The notes under the pieces were generated by a model. It had not been told where the DNA came from and did no database searches. It saw nothing but the letters and a program-made list of their open reading frames with translations. From Myxocyprinus asiaticus (taxonomy: Eukaryota; Chordata; Actinopteri; Cypriniformes; Catostomidae), in NCBI RefSeq assembly GCF_019703515.2, contig NC_059362.1:47492092-47556091 (forward strand): DNA of 64,000 nucleotides, given 5' to 3'. Below are positions 33,126-45,295 of this stretch, piece by piece. The position numbers and the translations under genes are program-made. Positions within the stretch are counted from its first letter, which is position 1; each line of letters begins with the position of its first letter.

Positions 33126-34258
33126 GTAAAAAGAAGGTGAATAGAGTCAGTTTTAACTAAAAGAGATCTCTGTATATTCTTCATATTTGAAAGTTAAGGT
33201 CCAGCGCACCTCTATGACACGAAATCATTTACACTCGCTGTTTTTTCAGTTTCATTAAACCTTCCTATAGTAATGCTTGCTGAATGAAATAATGACACAT
33301 TCATGCCCTCTCTAACACCAGTTTCATTCGTTTTTACTAGGAATGTACACAAAGCCGAATACCTTATTCGAAAAGGCACAAATAATGACTTCTAAATGAG
33401 TAACGAATTCTACCGAGTAATATAAAACTATTAGTTAGTCTGATTATCCAACAAAGGGATAAATAAATATATCTAAAATTGCAACGCAATGATGAGTCTG
33501 TGAAGTAAGTACGCATTGCGTTGCAGCCTCTTTTTATTGTGCGCATCTCAAAAATCTGAGCTTGTCAAGAGTAACAATTGACTAATAAACTATATACTGT
33601 AGTATATGTCTACGTTAATGTTTAACCCTCCTATAGTATTGAAAAATTGCACCTCCCTTTGGTAATTGCGGTGATTTTTGACCGGAAGGGTCAGATGTGT
33701 AACCCCCTTTTTTTTTTTTTTGAATGATAATGAAACAATTTCTTCTTCCCTGAAGTAAGAACAATAAAATTATGCATTTCTTTTGGGATTTTATGATATT
33801 TTTATGTTATTTACATGTACATTTACATATAATAAGCTAATGTTTGAAAGAAAATTACAAATTCAAAACCTACGCTTCTATAAGTTGAAACATAAAGAAC
33901 ATAATATGAGAATGTGTCATAAATTGGAGGAAGACTGCTGATCATCTGGTGAACAAAATATAAATTACATGACTTGAACATCATGTCATGCCAGTAACAG
34001 CCAGTAGATGTCTGTAGACACATACTGTGTAGTCTGATGACTTACTGTAAACTAATTTTATATTTTATCACAAGATATGTATTTGATATATATTTAAACA
34101 TTATCAAACTATTATTTATTAAAGTTTAGCATTTTTAATTTATTTGAAGTGTCAGTTTTTGCAGTTAATGTCATTATGTTTGCAGTCAAACCTGACCATG
34201 GTGTTACAAGGGGAAGAGACAGAAACATTTTGCAATTTCAAACTTTCTATAGTAAAAA

Positions 34259-34560
<302 letters not shown>

Positions 34561-34576
34561 GTGCACTGATAATGTT

Positions 34577-35501
34577 TAAGGGTGTTTTCAGACCTGCAGA
34601 TCATTTGCTTTGTTCCGAAACGTTGTCTAAACTGTTACAATGTTGCATTTTCTTCTTGGTTTGGTTCGCTTTCACAAGGCAACATTTCAAAACGGACCAA
34701 AAATATGTCAATAAGAGTCACATGTGAGCAAGCTGTCCCCTTATTGGTCACTATGTTTGTTCGCTGTTCCAGGATTAAGCTCATCCATTGATATACCAGT
34801 TACAATTATATGCCTGTAAAAAATTTGTCAACCATTACAAATTTTAGAGAGTTTTCGAGCGTCATTAATTAGAGGTTATGCTCCAAATGCAAATTATCCA
34901 TCACTCGGATGGATATGAGTTGTAAAGTTTCCAACATGGTTATTTTTATCCTTCATTATTTCTCCATTGAAACGTGCCTGTTCTCACAGATCTCTCTCTC
35001 TCTCTCTCCATCTCTTGCACGTACACACACGCACACACACACAAACAGCAGAGTAAAGCTGCGTAAAAATGTTTTTTATTTGTAAAAAAGTTGCTAACGC
35101 CGTCCTACCCGTGTTCTGCTGCTATCCAAAAGAGAGAAATGATCGTACTAAAAGTACCTCAGGAATTATAAAACAGCTCCTATTTTAAACGTGCAGTTAT
35201 ATCTAATATAATTGCCAAAAGTTAATATTCACGTTCTGATGATGAATTACAGAGAAGTACTGATCTACAGATGGTAGATCAGTGGGGTTGTTTGCATTCT
35301 CACCAAAAGCAAACCCCTCCAGAGTTAGTTTGCAATCGGTCGGAGACCACCTCGTTCAAGCAGTCTCGGACCGATTGTTTTGATGCGGATCCGAGTGCGA
35401 TTGCCGTGTTCATATATTCCTAAACTAACCAAACCAAGGGAGAAAACGTGCCAGGTTCCGAAGCAAATGCTCCAAACGAGACAGGTGTGAAAACGCCCTT
35501 A
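34577..35501. mobile_element. Non-autonomous DNA element nested in P2
   Basis: Left end TAAGGGTGTTTTCAGACCTG and right end (reverse complement) TAAGGGCGTTTTCACACCTG are 20 bp inverted repeats with two mismatches. Length 925 bp. (CT)n/(CA)n lies inside at 34990-35045. Superfamily undetermined. Confidence 0.7.
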
Positions 35502-36138
35502 GAGTCTCACCCTGTAATTTCAGTCTTTTTTATTTTTTTATTTTTTTGCATTGTGGCTGATTTATTGATTTTATTTGACAGATCAATAAAAAAAAAATCA
35601 GTTTTTTGGTCTTTCCCATAAATTTTCAGTGGTCGATTAATTTTGACAGCAAATACCAAAGGTGTTTTTTTTTTTGTTGTTGTTTTTTTACGACCCCTTA
35701 GACTTAAGCCCAATTTTATTTTATTTTTGTATAATCAGATGGTAAATGGAGAAAAAGTCACCAAGTATTATACTGTTCAGATAAAGGAAACCATTTTTAT
35801 TAAATGAGGAAAATTTATTTCAGTCAAAAATGACAATACCATAGGAGGGTTAAAACCTTCCGAGCGAGATATAAGAAGAGAACATGATTCTGTATCTCAC
35901 TCGCTCCTCAATTAGACAGCACGCAGTGTGTGTGAGCTGAGGGAGGGGTGAAGTTTCTGATCAATAAAAGCGATTTCTTTCTAAAGCAAAGCGAACGCAG
36001 TCATCTGATTTTACTAACAATATAAAAATCAAGAAATATCGTAAATATCACTCTGAATAATGCACTTTTTATTTGGCCACTTGATTTCCTGAAAAGCGCA
36101 TCATTAGACCAATTTCACAATCCTTCAGGACTGCACAA

Positions 36139-37327
36139 TTAACCCTCTTATTGCGATCAGAATCTACAAACTCCTTCTACATTTGCGGGTCAATTTTGAC
36201 CCGGTGGAATTCAATCTTATAAATCATTCATAACTCGATGGTTTTAATCTAAAATTGTAAATCATTAATATGTTCTTAACTGTTCATACATGTACAAATA
36301 TTGATATTTTCGGCTTGTTATCTGACAAATATGAGAGTTATTAATTAATATGTTTTTTTTTTTTAAATAATCAAATGTAGAAATTCTTTGACATTTCAAA
36401 ATATACATTAACTACAGCAAAACCAGTGAGATACATGTGAAGACATCTTTTTTATCAACATTTCTGTGAAATTGTATCTAAATATAACATAATATACTAT
36501 TTATATTAACATCTAATGTGAGAATTATGAGTAATTTGAATGAATTTCCTGTTACTCGTAACTGCTCAGTACAATTTGGTGGTCAAAAGTTATTAAACCA
36601 ACATATTCTTTTCCAACTAAACATCATCAAAACAACTGTATAACTCAAGTATACAACATTAATACTTCTGTACTATGTTTTTAAGATAAATCTGTTCTAT
36701 TTACTCTCATGAACTGCCGAATGCTGATTCATCAGATGGCTGCAGAGTAGAATGTGGACAATTTCCTCTTTCAAGCCCTATTTGCTCTCGTCACACCCCC
36801 TTTAGACAGTAGTACCTTTGATTTAGTTTAATTGTTATGTATGTTACATCTGTCATGTCTGTTTTGTACAGGAATGTGTGTGTCTGTGTGTGACTGTATT
36901 TGTATGTGTGTGTCCCAGTGAGAAACAAAAAAGAGAATATGAGAAAGAGGCTGATTTATTGATTTTATTTGACAGATCAATAAAAAAAAAAATTCTGTTT
37001 TTTGGTCTTTCCCATAAATAAGTGGTGTTTATAAGAAAAAATCGAATTCAGAGATGTACAAAAAAATCTACATAATATCATGTGTAAAGTCACAATTGAT
37101 GCCTGGGTCAAAATTGACCCGCAAACAAAAAAAAATTATTTTTTTAAAATGGTTATATCTCTTAAACAATTTTATTTAAAAAATCTGAGCAAAATGTATT
37201 ATATGTATTTTGATAGTCTTGACAAAGTCCCAAAGTTTGGTTCCCATACTAAAAATTATGTGGTATTTAAAAATTATTATCTACTTATCCCTGGTCAAAA
37301 ATGACCCGAATGCAATAGGAGGGTTAA
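36139..37327. mobile_element. piggyBac-like element P3
   Basis: Bounded by TTAA; left TTAACCCTCTTATTGCG, right (reverse complement) TTAACCCTCCTATTGCATTC. Subterminal GGGTCAATTTTGACCCG near 36186 is a near-perfect palindrome. The block GCTGATTTATTGATTTTATT (about 36951) and TTTTTTGGTCTTTCCCATAA are shared with P2 at 35551-35630. Confidence 0.75.
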
Positions 37328-38079
37328 TCAAAATAAAATCAAAATCGTGATATGGTCATATGTGACTATTAAACCAAAACAGGCTGCAAGTAAATGAAAT
37401 TAATAGCCTACATGGTTTGTGTGCACTTATTGAACTGGGTTGATGATGCACTGTTTTGAGGTTCACATGCATTGATAAAGCTGCGGGTTCACACAATTGC
37501 AATTTTAAACATTCGTTACAACTACAATTTATTATACAAAAAAATGACGGGGATTTACCAGATTTGTATCAAGGACAAACTACAATTAAATTACTATTGC
37601 ATAAGCTAAAACAAATCTAACCCTCAAAATAAAAGGCTACAGTAATCCACAATAATAATTCATTATTAAATTATAAATATATGTTTTTATTTTGTGTAGC
37701 TTTTATGTTTGTTTGTTTGTTTGTTTGTTTGACAATATGGACATATTCAGCTTTAGAAAAGAAGTAATATAATGAGCCTAATTGTAATTATAAAAAGAAT
37801 AAATAATTTTATAAATTATACAAGACATATTTGCTATATGGAAACTATATATCATCCGGTTTAAGCCCTGTCCACATCATGTTATATCCGAAAACAGATA
37901 CAGATAATTTTGCCATAGCAACAGATACAGATACAGATAATCTCTTCACTGCACACCCCAAGATCTTACATTCATTTTCATAATCAACAGGGCATTTTCA
38001 TTCTGATTGTGTTATTAAGATCAGCATGCATTGTTGTTCAAGAGCATCGCTGCTTTGTAAATCATTTGCTTTCCACAGG
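37328..38079. other. AT-rich segment without gene
   Basis: Holds a (TTTG)n run at about 37706-37732. Nothing else recognised. Confidence 0.55.
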
Positions 38080-38560
38080 TGTTGCATGTAAACCATGCCA
38101 TAGTTTCCAAAATCCATCAGTGCGTGGTTTTCCACAGCGCTCCCTGTAAAATATTCCAGCTCTGTCGTGTCTCTAATCCCGCTGTGAATGCCTCTCGTGC
38201 ATCATTTTGTTTAGCTAAGCAGTTCATCCGTGACTAATGCCTTTCTCATAGAGGCGATTGCACTGTGTGACAACAATTAGCCATGCTTTGTTTGCAGGAA
38301 ACATTATATACAAATCCCTGACATTTTCAATTAGACAGAAATTGCACTTCAAAATAAACAATTACTGCAGTAAGGCGGCGCAGCAGCGTCTGGGATCCGT
38401 GCAGGTCTCTGATTGGTGCTGAATGATCGAAATCATGCAACTAGAATAAGTCACAGGTCGTACTAAGATTAATTGCACAATTATTTATCTGTTGCATCTG
38501 AATGAGGCAGTTGGCCATAAACCATGTAATATTATTTTGCACAAATGTCGCCACAGTCAC
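38080..38560. other. Candidate conserved non-coding element
   Basis: Free of recognised repeats, balanced in base composition, without a long open frame, and rich in homeodomain-like cores (AAGATTAATTGCACAATTAT near 38465). This is a visual impression only; it lies between repeats on both sides. Confidence 0.3.
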
Positions 38561-38579
38561 ATAATTGTTTGGATTGAGT

Positions 38580-38760
38580 ACCTTTATGGCATGTTATGGT
38601 GTTTTTTTGTACTTTTGGTTGCTTGTCAGATGTGGTCAGAATGAACTGTTATTGTATGGTAAAAAAGATGCATGAAGATTCTTCAAAAATTCTCCTTTTG
38701 TGGGTGAGTAATGGATGACTGAATTTATATGTTTGGGTGAACTGTTCCTTTAATCCACAG
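38580..38760 (-). repeat. R3 repeat copy
   Basis: On the minus strand AAAGGAACAGTTCACCCAAA and TCATCCATTACTCACCCAC match R3 (see 8557-8705). Confidence 0.7.
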
Positions 38761-38978
38761 AAATGCTGTTCGTTGTCATCTATTTTAATGTGCAATGATT
38801 AACGCCTGTTGGAAGTCCAGAAAAAACACAAACAAGTAACATATTAATCTCACTTTTGTCTGCTGCAGTTATTGTGTTCAGTGTACATATTATTCCATTA
38901 TCTTCCAATGGCTTTAATAGCTCCTCTGATAGTCGTAAGCATTGATTTATGCTCTTGCCGTTCAGGACTCGCCTTTTT

Positions 38979-39110
38979 TCACACTAGTTTACTGAAGCTG
39001 TTCACAGAGGTCTGGGGTTCAGGCAGATCCGATAGAGAACTAAATTGGCTGAGCAGAACATCCTCAAAATTTAACCTGAGGTTGTCCAGAGCAAAACCGC
39101 AGCAGTCCAT
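38979..39110 (-). CDS. 43-codon open frame with acceptor-like context, uncertain
   Basis: On the minus strand an ATG at 39110 opens 43 codons (MDCCGFALDNLRLNFEDVLL ... VNSFSKLV) to TGA at 38981-38979. Three bases upstream is an acceptor-like CATTTTTGTGCTGTTATCAG. The composition is protein-like, but it is short and no partner exon is visible; it may be a decayed exon or chance. Confidence 0.15.
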   Translation of the reverse strand: MDCCGFALDNLRLNFEDVLLSQFSSLSDLPEPQTSVNSFSKLV

Positions 39111-39499
39111 GTCCTGATAACAGCACAAAAATGAGATCCAAGATAAAGCAACAAAGCCAAGAAGATCGGAACTGATAGAGCATAACTGTCGGACTCCAGA
39201 AGTAAAAATTCAATTTATTTATTCTATTGACAAACTGATTTTTAATGATAATGTGTAAACCTTTCAAGGCAGACCTATCGTGAGCTCTGAGGTGTGATTT
39301 CAACTTTTTACAATTTCAATGTTATTCAAAAAATCAAATTTAATAGCTGAATTTGCTGTGAACCTCTTTCAAAATACTCTTATGATTTCTGCAGTATGTA
39401 TACTGTTTTTATTTTTAATTTTTTTGACTCATTACTTGGTCCGACGATCAAAAAAAAAACATTTTTTATGAGATAATAGCTGAATGCCACTTGCTGAAT

Positions 39500-39665
39500 T
39501 AAACGTGCAATATATTGAGGTCATGTGACAACAACATAGTCAACATAGCATACTGTTTGAAACGTTTATCATCATTTTTTGTAAATAGTAGCCAATATAG
39601 TAAATAATACTGCACAGTTTACAGTACGCTAAACAGTACGCAAGTATTCCATTCCAAACATACTC
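39500..39665. repeat. R6 repeat copy
   Basis: CATAGCATACTGTTTGAAAC and CAGTTTACAGTACGCTAAAC are related to 29345-29570 and 62095-62240. Confidence 0.4.
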
Positions 39666-39825
39666 TCCCTATCAATCTCAAAAACATTTATATCGCTGAG
39701 AAATAATTGTCAAATATATGATAAAACATGCTTGCAACATGTTAGAAATGCCTAGTGACTTGCTAAAACATGCTAGCAATGCCTATCCATGCTTCATGGG
39801 ATTTTAGTTCACTCATGTCTTTACA

Positions 39826-40566
39826 AAAAAGTTGTATTTATAAACATTAGTTAACTGCATTTAATTACATTGCATGGGGGCCTGAGTAGCTCAGCGAGTA
39901 TTGACGCTGACTACCACACCTGGAGTCGCGAGTTCGAATCCAGGGTGTGCTGAGTGACACCAGCCAGATCTCTTAAGCAACCAAATTGGCCCGGTTGCTA
40001 GGGAGGGTAGAGTCACATCAGGTAACCTCCTCGTGGTCGTGATTAGTGGTTCTCGCTCTCAACGGGGCGTGTGGTAAGTTGTGCGTGGATCGCAGAGAGT
40101 AGCATGAGCCTCCACATGCTGTGAGTCTCTGCGGTGTCATGCACAACGAGTCACGTGATAAGATGCACGGATTGACGGTCTCAGATGCGGAGGCAACTGA
40201 GACTTGTCCTCCGCCACCCAGATTGATGTGAGTAACTGCGCCACCATGAGGACCTACTAAATAGTGGGAATTGGGCATTCCAAATTGGGAGAAAAGGGAT
40301 AAAAAAAAAATTACATTGCATGAACTTACAAAGAAATCATTTTTCAGCATTATATTAATCTTGGTTAATGTTATTTTATATATATATATTTTTAAACTAA
40401 AAGGTGTATATGTTAACATTAGTTAATGCAATTGGAACTAACAAAAAACAAAAGTATTTTGATAAATTAGCACTAACAAACTATAACTAAGATTAATAAA
40501 TGCTCATTGTCAGTTCATGATACTTAATACATTGTTATCAAACAGAACCTTATTGTAAAGTGTAAC
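39826..40566. mobile_element. DNA repeat split by a SINE
   Basis: AACATTAGTTAACTGCATTT precedes the SINE, and TTAACATTAGTTAATGCAAT with the end ACCTTATTGTAAAGTGTAAC follows it, typical of a common cyprinid repeat. A fragment with the same end (ACTAATGTTAACAAATGTAA) lies at about 4068-4108. Confidence 0.55.
39877..40308 (+). mobile_element. SINE family S1, copy b (full length)
   Basis: The tRNA-like head GGGGCCTGAGTAGCTCAGCG (A box about 39886-39898) and AGTTCGAATCC (B box about 39931-39941) is followed by the S1 body and ends in ATTGGGCATTCCAAATTGGG and an A-rich tail. It is flanked by the 14 bp target duplication AATTACATTGCATG (39863-39876 and 40309-40322). Confidence 0.92.
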
Positions 40567-41554
40567 CTAAAACTTGTACTTTCTATGTTGTTTTTTTGCT
40601 TTAAATCAATGTCATTATGTTTTTATTCATCTCCGATGTGGCTGGTTTGATTCATGGCTTAGAACTCTTTTCTGAAGATTTTTTTAAATTATACTTCTCC
40701 TATGAAGAAGATGAAAGGGAAAATACTGCCAAAATCCAAAGCTCCTAAAAAAGTGTGCTCACTGTTGCTCTTTATTCAAAGTATGAAAAGACTATTTTGA
40801 AGAGAGAGAGAGAGACAATTTGCTAATAGAGTTCCTCACAGAGACACTAATGAGGAACAGACTGATGGAGCAGATCTCAGGGGTCGTGTATAAGGGTCAC
40901 AGCAGCATAATTACTATTCTCACCACAGGTAAAAAGGTAAAAAGGTCACAGCCGTCGACATGATATGCAAAAGTAGACTTTACCACATTATTCATTTCAC
41001 CTTAGTACTTTTCTTAGCTACATGGACAGCGCTTTACACAGTCTGGTGTTGTAGTTTTATCCAAAAGTCCTACTGAGAGGAGAATTCTTATTCCAGAGTT
41101 TCAAGAAAAACTACGGCTCTGTTCCAAAACCTAGTGACCCTTACAAAAATTGAGAGTTCATGGCAAATGTGCTGCAAACTTGCTGCAGATTCGCCACTGA
41201 TCATTTTCAAATGCATATGAGCTTTGCAGCCAACTTGCGACAAATTGTCCATCAAAGGTGTGCTTCAGGTTCACCACTGCCGGTGAAGAGTTGAAAACAT
41301 CTGGCAAACAATTGCAGCAAATCACAAGCTCATTTGATGAAAATAATGAGTGACAAATTTGTGGCAAGTTTACGGCTAGTTTGCCAGAACTCTAGATTTG
41401 TTGTAAGGGAAGCTGCCTACATAGACAGATTATCAGTTCATAAACACTTTTCACCCTGTTCCGACCTCACACAATGCTATCTTATAACATCTAAAGACTT
41501 TTCACTTTTACTATAGCGCATGAATCATTTTCATATGATCGCATGATGATATTT
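40567..41554. other. Segment without gene
   Basis: (AG)n at 40801-40815. A small (about 60 codon) plus frame at 41334-41516 is not supported. Repetitive TTTGCGGCAAACTTGC-like words near 41160-41380 (GCAAACTTGC, GCCAACTTGCGACAAATT) suggest a decayed short tandem or dispersed repeat. Confidence 0.45.
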
Positions 41555-41890
41555 CGAGGTAGCTCAACTGATAGAGTGGTGCAATATAAACGAGCGGGGT
41601 ACGAGTCCTGAAGAGCACGCGAGTCCACGCGTGAACCGAAAGTGTCATAGAAACAGCACAAAATGATGTGGTTGTGTTTTTCATCTCACATTTGCTTTTT
41701 CTGACACTATCAGTTAGGTTTAGGATTAAGGTTTAGGGTAGGGAGGTCAGTTTTGTTGATTTAAAACTCGATAAAGCATTAACCTTAAAAACCTCATCTG
41801 TTTGGGAGAACATTTAACTCGCTTTTAGCACCACACAGTGGACATTTCACCTCAGAACTGCCACGATTTAGCGTCACCTGGAATGAAAAG
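41555..41890 (+). mobile_element. tRNA-derived SINE family S2, copy 2
   Basis: Head GAGGTAGCTCAACTGATAGA (A box) and GGGGTACGAGTCCTG (B box about 41597-41608) at tRNA-like spacing, followed by a body shared with 23852-23510. The body includes TGATGTGGTTGTGTTTTTCA and ATTTCACCTCAGAACTGCCA. Confidence 0.75.
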
Positions 41891-42045
41891 TTGGTTATAA
41901 ATATACTTATTCATTACTGAAAAGTATTGATACAAATTATTTAATCTAATACATAATATACTAGTTTACCGAATATTTCTGTGTGCATTTTAATGCTTTT
42001 TAGAGTATCAGTTTGTTAGCTTAGCAACATGCTAGTCAAGTCTCT

Positions 42046-42491
42046 AGGGGGCCTGGGTAGCTCAGTGGTAAAGATGCTGGCTACCACCCCTGGAGTTTGC
42101 TAGTTCGCTAGTTTGAATCCCAGGGTGTGCTGAGTGACTCCAGCCAGGTCTCCTAAGCAACCAAAATTGGCCTGGTTGCTAGGGAGGGTAGAGTCACATG
42201 GGGTAACCTCCTCGTGGTCGCTATAATGTGGTTCGTTCTCGGTGGGGCGCGTGGTGAGTTGAGCGTGGATGCCGCGGAGAATAGCGTGAAGCCTCCACAC
42301 ACACTATGTCTCCGTGGCAATGCGCTCAACAAGCCACGTCATAAGATGAGCAGGTTGACAGTCTCAGATGCAGAGGCAGCTGGGATTCGTCCTCCACCAC
42401 CCGGATTGAGGCGAATCACGAATTAAAAAGCACATTGGGAATTGGGCATTCCAAATTGGGAGATAAAGGGGAGAAAATCCACACAAAAAAA
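42046..42491 (+). mobile_element. SINE family S1, copy c
   Basis: Full-length S1 with head GGGGGCCTGGGTAGCTCAGT. The region before the B box carries a small duplication (GCTAGTTCGCTAGTTTGAATCC area). Imperfect 13 bp flanks TAGTCAAGTCTCT (42033-42045) and TAGTCGAGACTCT (42492-42504) look like a diverged target duplication. Confidence 0.85.
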
Positions 42492-42639
42492 TAGTCGAGA
42501 CTCTGGTGCGCTTCACACGAGGAGAGCATTCCAGTTCAGTTCACTTATGAAGTTCTGTTTTGGGTTAATATGCTCTTTAAGAAGTCAGCAGCCTATGTGG
42601 CCAGTAGACATAAAGCCAGCTCACTATATTTTGGAACAA

Positions 42640-42871
42640 AGTTCATGTGTTTGTAGCTCCAGAGCAGTAGGCGTTTCTGAAGCTGTCCTCAGTTTTGAGA
42701 CAGCGAGCAGCTCATCAGATCAACAGCAGAGCTTCAGGCCAAAACCTCGAGACATTGTTGAATTCTACCTTGTAAATGATGCTGACTTTCAATGCCAGAG
42801 GCTACAGATCAACAAACAACATCTAAACAACATGGCCACACCAATGGTGACTGAAGACATGAGCATACTGT
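42640..42871 (+). pseudogene. Exon-like open segment with strong splice donor
   Basis: The plus frame is open and protein-like from about 42660 (VSEAVLSFETASSSSDQQQS) through PKPRDIVEFYLVNDADFQC to TEDMSIL. It then meets a consensus donor ACT/GTGAGT at 42872. The words IVEFYLVNDADFQ resemble the first strand of ADAM-type (reprolysin) metalloprotease domains, but the downstream part does not match that family by eye, so the assignment is weak. The 5' part of the open frame (42442-42500) is SINE sequence and not part of it. No partner exon is visible. Confidence 0.25.
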
Positions 42872-42922
42872 GAGTTTATCAACCCCCACGTGCAAACATC
42901 TGGTCTGTAAAAGAAAAATATA

Positions 42923-43862
42923 AACTCAGCAAAAAAAGAAACATCCCTTTTTCAGGACACTGTATTTTAAAGATAATTTTGTAAAAATCCAAATAACTCT
43001 ACAGATCTTTATTGTAAAAGGTTTAAACAATTTTTTCCATGCTTGTTCAATGAACCATAAACAATTAATGAACATGCACCTGTGGAACGGTCGTTAAGAC
43101 ACTAACAGCTTACAGACGGTAGGCAATTAAGGTCACAGTTATAAAAACTTAGGTCACTAAAGAGACCTTTCTACTGACTCTGAAAAACACCAAAAGAAAG
43201 ATGCCCAGGGTCCCTGCTCATCTGTGTGAACATGCCTTAGGCATGCTGCATGGAGGCATGAGGACTGCAGATGTGGCCAGGGCAATAAATTGCAATGTCC
43301 GCACTGTGAGACGCCTAAGACAGCACTACAGGGAGACAGGAAGGACAGCTGATCGTCCTCGAAGTGGCAGACCACGTGTAACAACACCTGCACAGGATCA
43401 GTACATCTGAATATCACACCTGCGGGACAGGTACAGGATGGCAACAACAACTGCCCAAGTTACACCAGGAATGCACAAACCCTCCATCAGTGCACAGACT
43501 GTCCACAATAGGCTGAGAGAGGCTGGACTGAGGGCTTGTAGGCCTGTTGTAAGGCAGGTCCTTACCAGACATCACCGGCAACAAGGTCTTCGCTGGACCA
43601 GACAGAACTGGCAAAAAGTGCTCTTCACTGACGAGTCACGGTTTTGTCTCACCAGGGGTGATGATCGGACCCACGTTTATCTTTGAAGGAATGAGTGTTA
43701 CACCGAGGCCTGTACTCTGAAGTGGGATCGATATGGAGGTGAATGTTCCATCATGGTCTGGGGCGGTGTGTCACAGCATCATCGGACTGAACTTGTTGTC
43801 ATTGCAGGCAATCTCAACGCTGTATGTGGTACCCTTCCTGCAGGCTCATCCTCAAATCTGCA
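42923..43862 (+). mobile_element. Tc1-like transposon, deleted at the 3' side
   Basis: Left end ACTCAGCAAAAAAAGAAACA, a fish Tc1-like terminus, followed by a 280 bp leader and a transposase pseudogene. The right part of the gene and the right inverted terminus are missing; sequence from the distal part of the gene (GTGGTACCCTTCCTGCAGGC) is joined at about 43826, and the element stops at 43862 where another repeat begins. Confidence 0.85.
43201..43825 (+). pseudogene. Tc1-like transposase, interrupted
   Basis: Starts MPRVPAHLCEHALGMLHGGM, then the paired-like helix-turn-helix (TADVARAINCNVRTVRRLRQ) and the GRPR-type linker SGRPRVTT (about residues 57-64). An in-frame TGA at 43408-43410 stops it at 69 codons. 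The same frame reopens through the second helical domain (SAQTVHNRLREAGLRACRPV) to the first catalytic Asp (LFTDESRF, Asp codon about 43630). A second TGA stands at 43684-43686. The frame resumes with ECSIMVWGGVS and ends at AGNLNAV, after which a deletion removes the second Asp and the Glu of the DDE triad. It cannot be catalytically active. Confidence 0.88.
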
Positions 43863-43867
43863 AAGAC

Positions 43868-45295
43868 TAGCGATGTACCAATACCATTTTATTGCGAACA
43901 ATACGAGTACTGACACTTCCTTTTCAGTACTTACCGATACCTGTTTTTTTTTTTTTGTTTTTTTTGTTCTGAATTCCATATCAATTGTTTCTTTACATTT
44001 TTTCATCAAAATGGTGTCTAAATGGGGGGCCTAAGTAGCTCAGCGAGTATTGACACTGACTACCACCCCTGGAGTCGCAAATTTGAATCCAGGGTGTGCT
44101 GAGTGATTCCAGTCAGGTCTCCTAAGCAACCAAATTGGCCCAGTTGCTAGGGAGGGTAGAGTCACATGGGGTAACCTCCTCGTGGTCGCTATAATGTGGT
44201 TCGCTCTCGGTGGGGTGCGTGGTGAGTTGTGCGTGGATGCCGCGGAGAATAGCATGAAGCCTCCACATGCACTATTTCTCCACGGTAACGCACTCAACAA
44301 GCCACGTGATAAGATGCGCGGATTGACACGGAGGCAACTGAGATTCGTCCTCCGCCACCCGGATTGAGGCGAGTCACTACACCACCACGAGGACTTAGAG
44401 CGCATCGGGAATTGGGCATTCCAAATTGGGGAGAAAAAAATGGTGTCTAAATGAATTAATTAATTAACTTTAATCAAATAAAAAAGGAACAATTAATTTT
44501 CAACATAATACTGTATTATTTTTATCAAATGAAGAGCTTTTATACAGAACCTAAAAGCACAATCCAAAATACAACATTGGAGTTATTTTTGTAAAAAACA
44601 AAAACTTGCTGCGTAACAGCATCAAAGACGTGCGATATTAAATATAAATATAATACAATTACTATTAATTTATTATTATTAAAATTAGTAGTAGTAATAT
44701 TACAGTACAAATTACATAACTATATAGTAGTGATATATTTCTGTCATACTTTTTTCCATTTAAAATGAACTTTTATTCTAGCAAAAGCTTTTATTTTGAA
44801 GGGAAGCCCTTTCCGTTTGTGTGTGTTTTTGACGTTAGCTTGTCACCTCCAGAAAAGCAGGTTGCTACATGCAACATGGAATGAGACTATTAAACTTCAA
44901 TAGGCTGCTATTTAATTAAATACATATGTAGTCTGTATGTGCTGTGTGCTACAAAATGAATTAGTGCTCTGCTCGCTGTCATCTGCTACAAACAGATTGC
45001 GCGATGCTCATGATGGTGTTGTCCGTGTATGAAACAAGGAGCTCTAAAAGTTATGAGCACAACACCGGCTCCACACATTCATTTTGAAGTGTGCAGCACA
45101 TGCAGACTATATATTTATCTCATTAAATCATAGCATTTGTGGTTTAATAACCACACTAGGACATAACATAATTTTCATTTGTGCTCTAAATTTTTCCAAA
45201 ATGACTTTCGTTTGTCAGATGATATCGTTTTTTGGTATAAGACCATTTTTACGAGTACGAGTACAAGTACAGTATCGGGAAATCCCTAGCAAAGT
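43868..45295. mobile_element. DNA transposon with GATACC/GTACGAGTA inverted ends, carrying a SINE
   Basis: Left CTAGCGATGTACCAATACCA and right (reverse complement) CTAGGGATTTCCCGATACTG are imperfect inverted ends. Both continue into ATACGAGTACTGAC or TACTCGTACTCG blocks. Without its SINE it is about 1.0 kb and has no coding capacity. Confidence 0.6.
44025..44437 (+). mobile_element. SINE family S1, copy d
   Basis: Full-length S1 flanked by a perfect 16 bp target duplication AAATGGTGTCTAAATG (44009-44024 and 44438-44453). The B box is changed to AATTTGAATCC. Confidence 0.93.

Noticed and set aside
39886..39945. tRNA gene
   Set aside because: The A and B boxes belong to the head of SINE S1; no complete cloverleaf, and the copy has a SINE body and target duplication.
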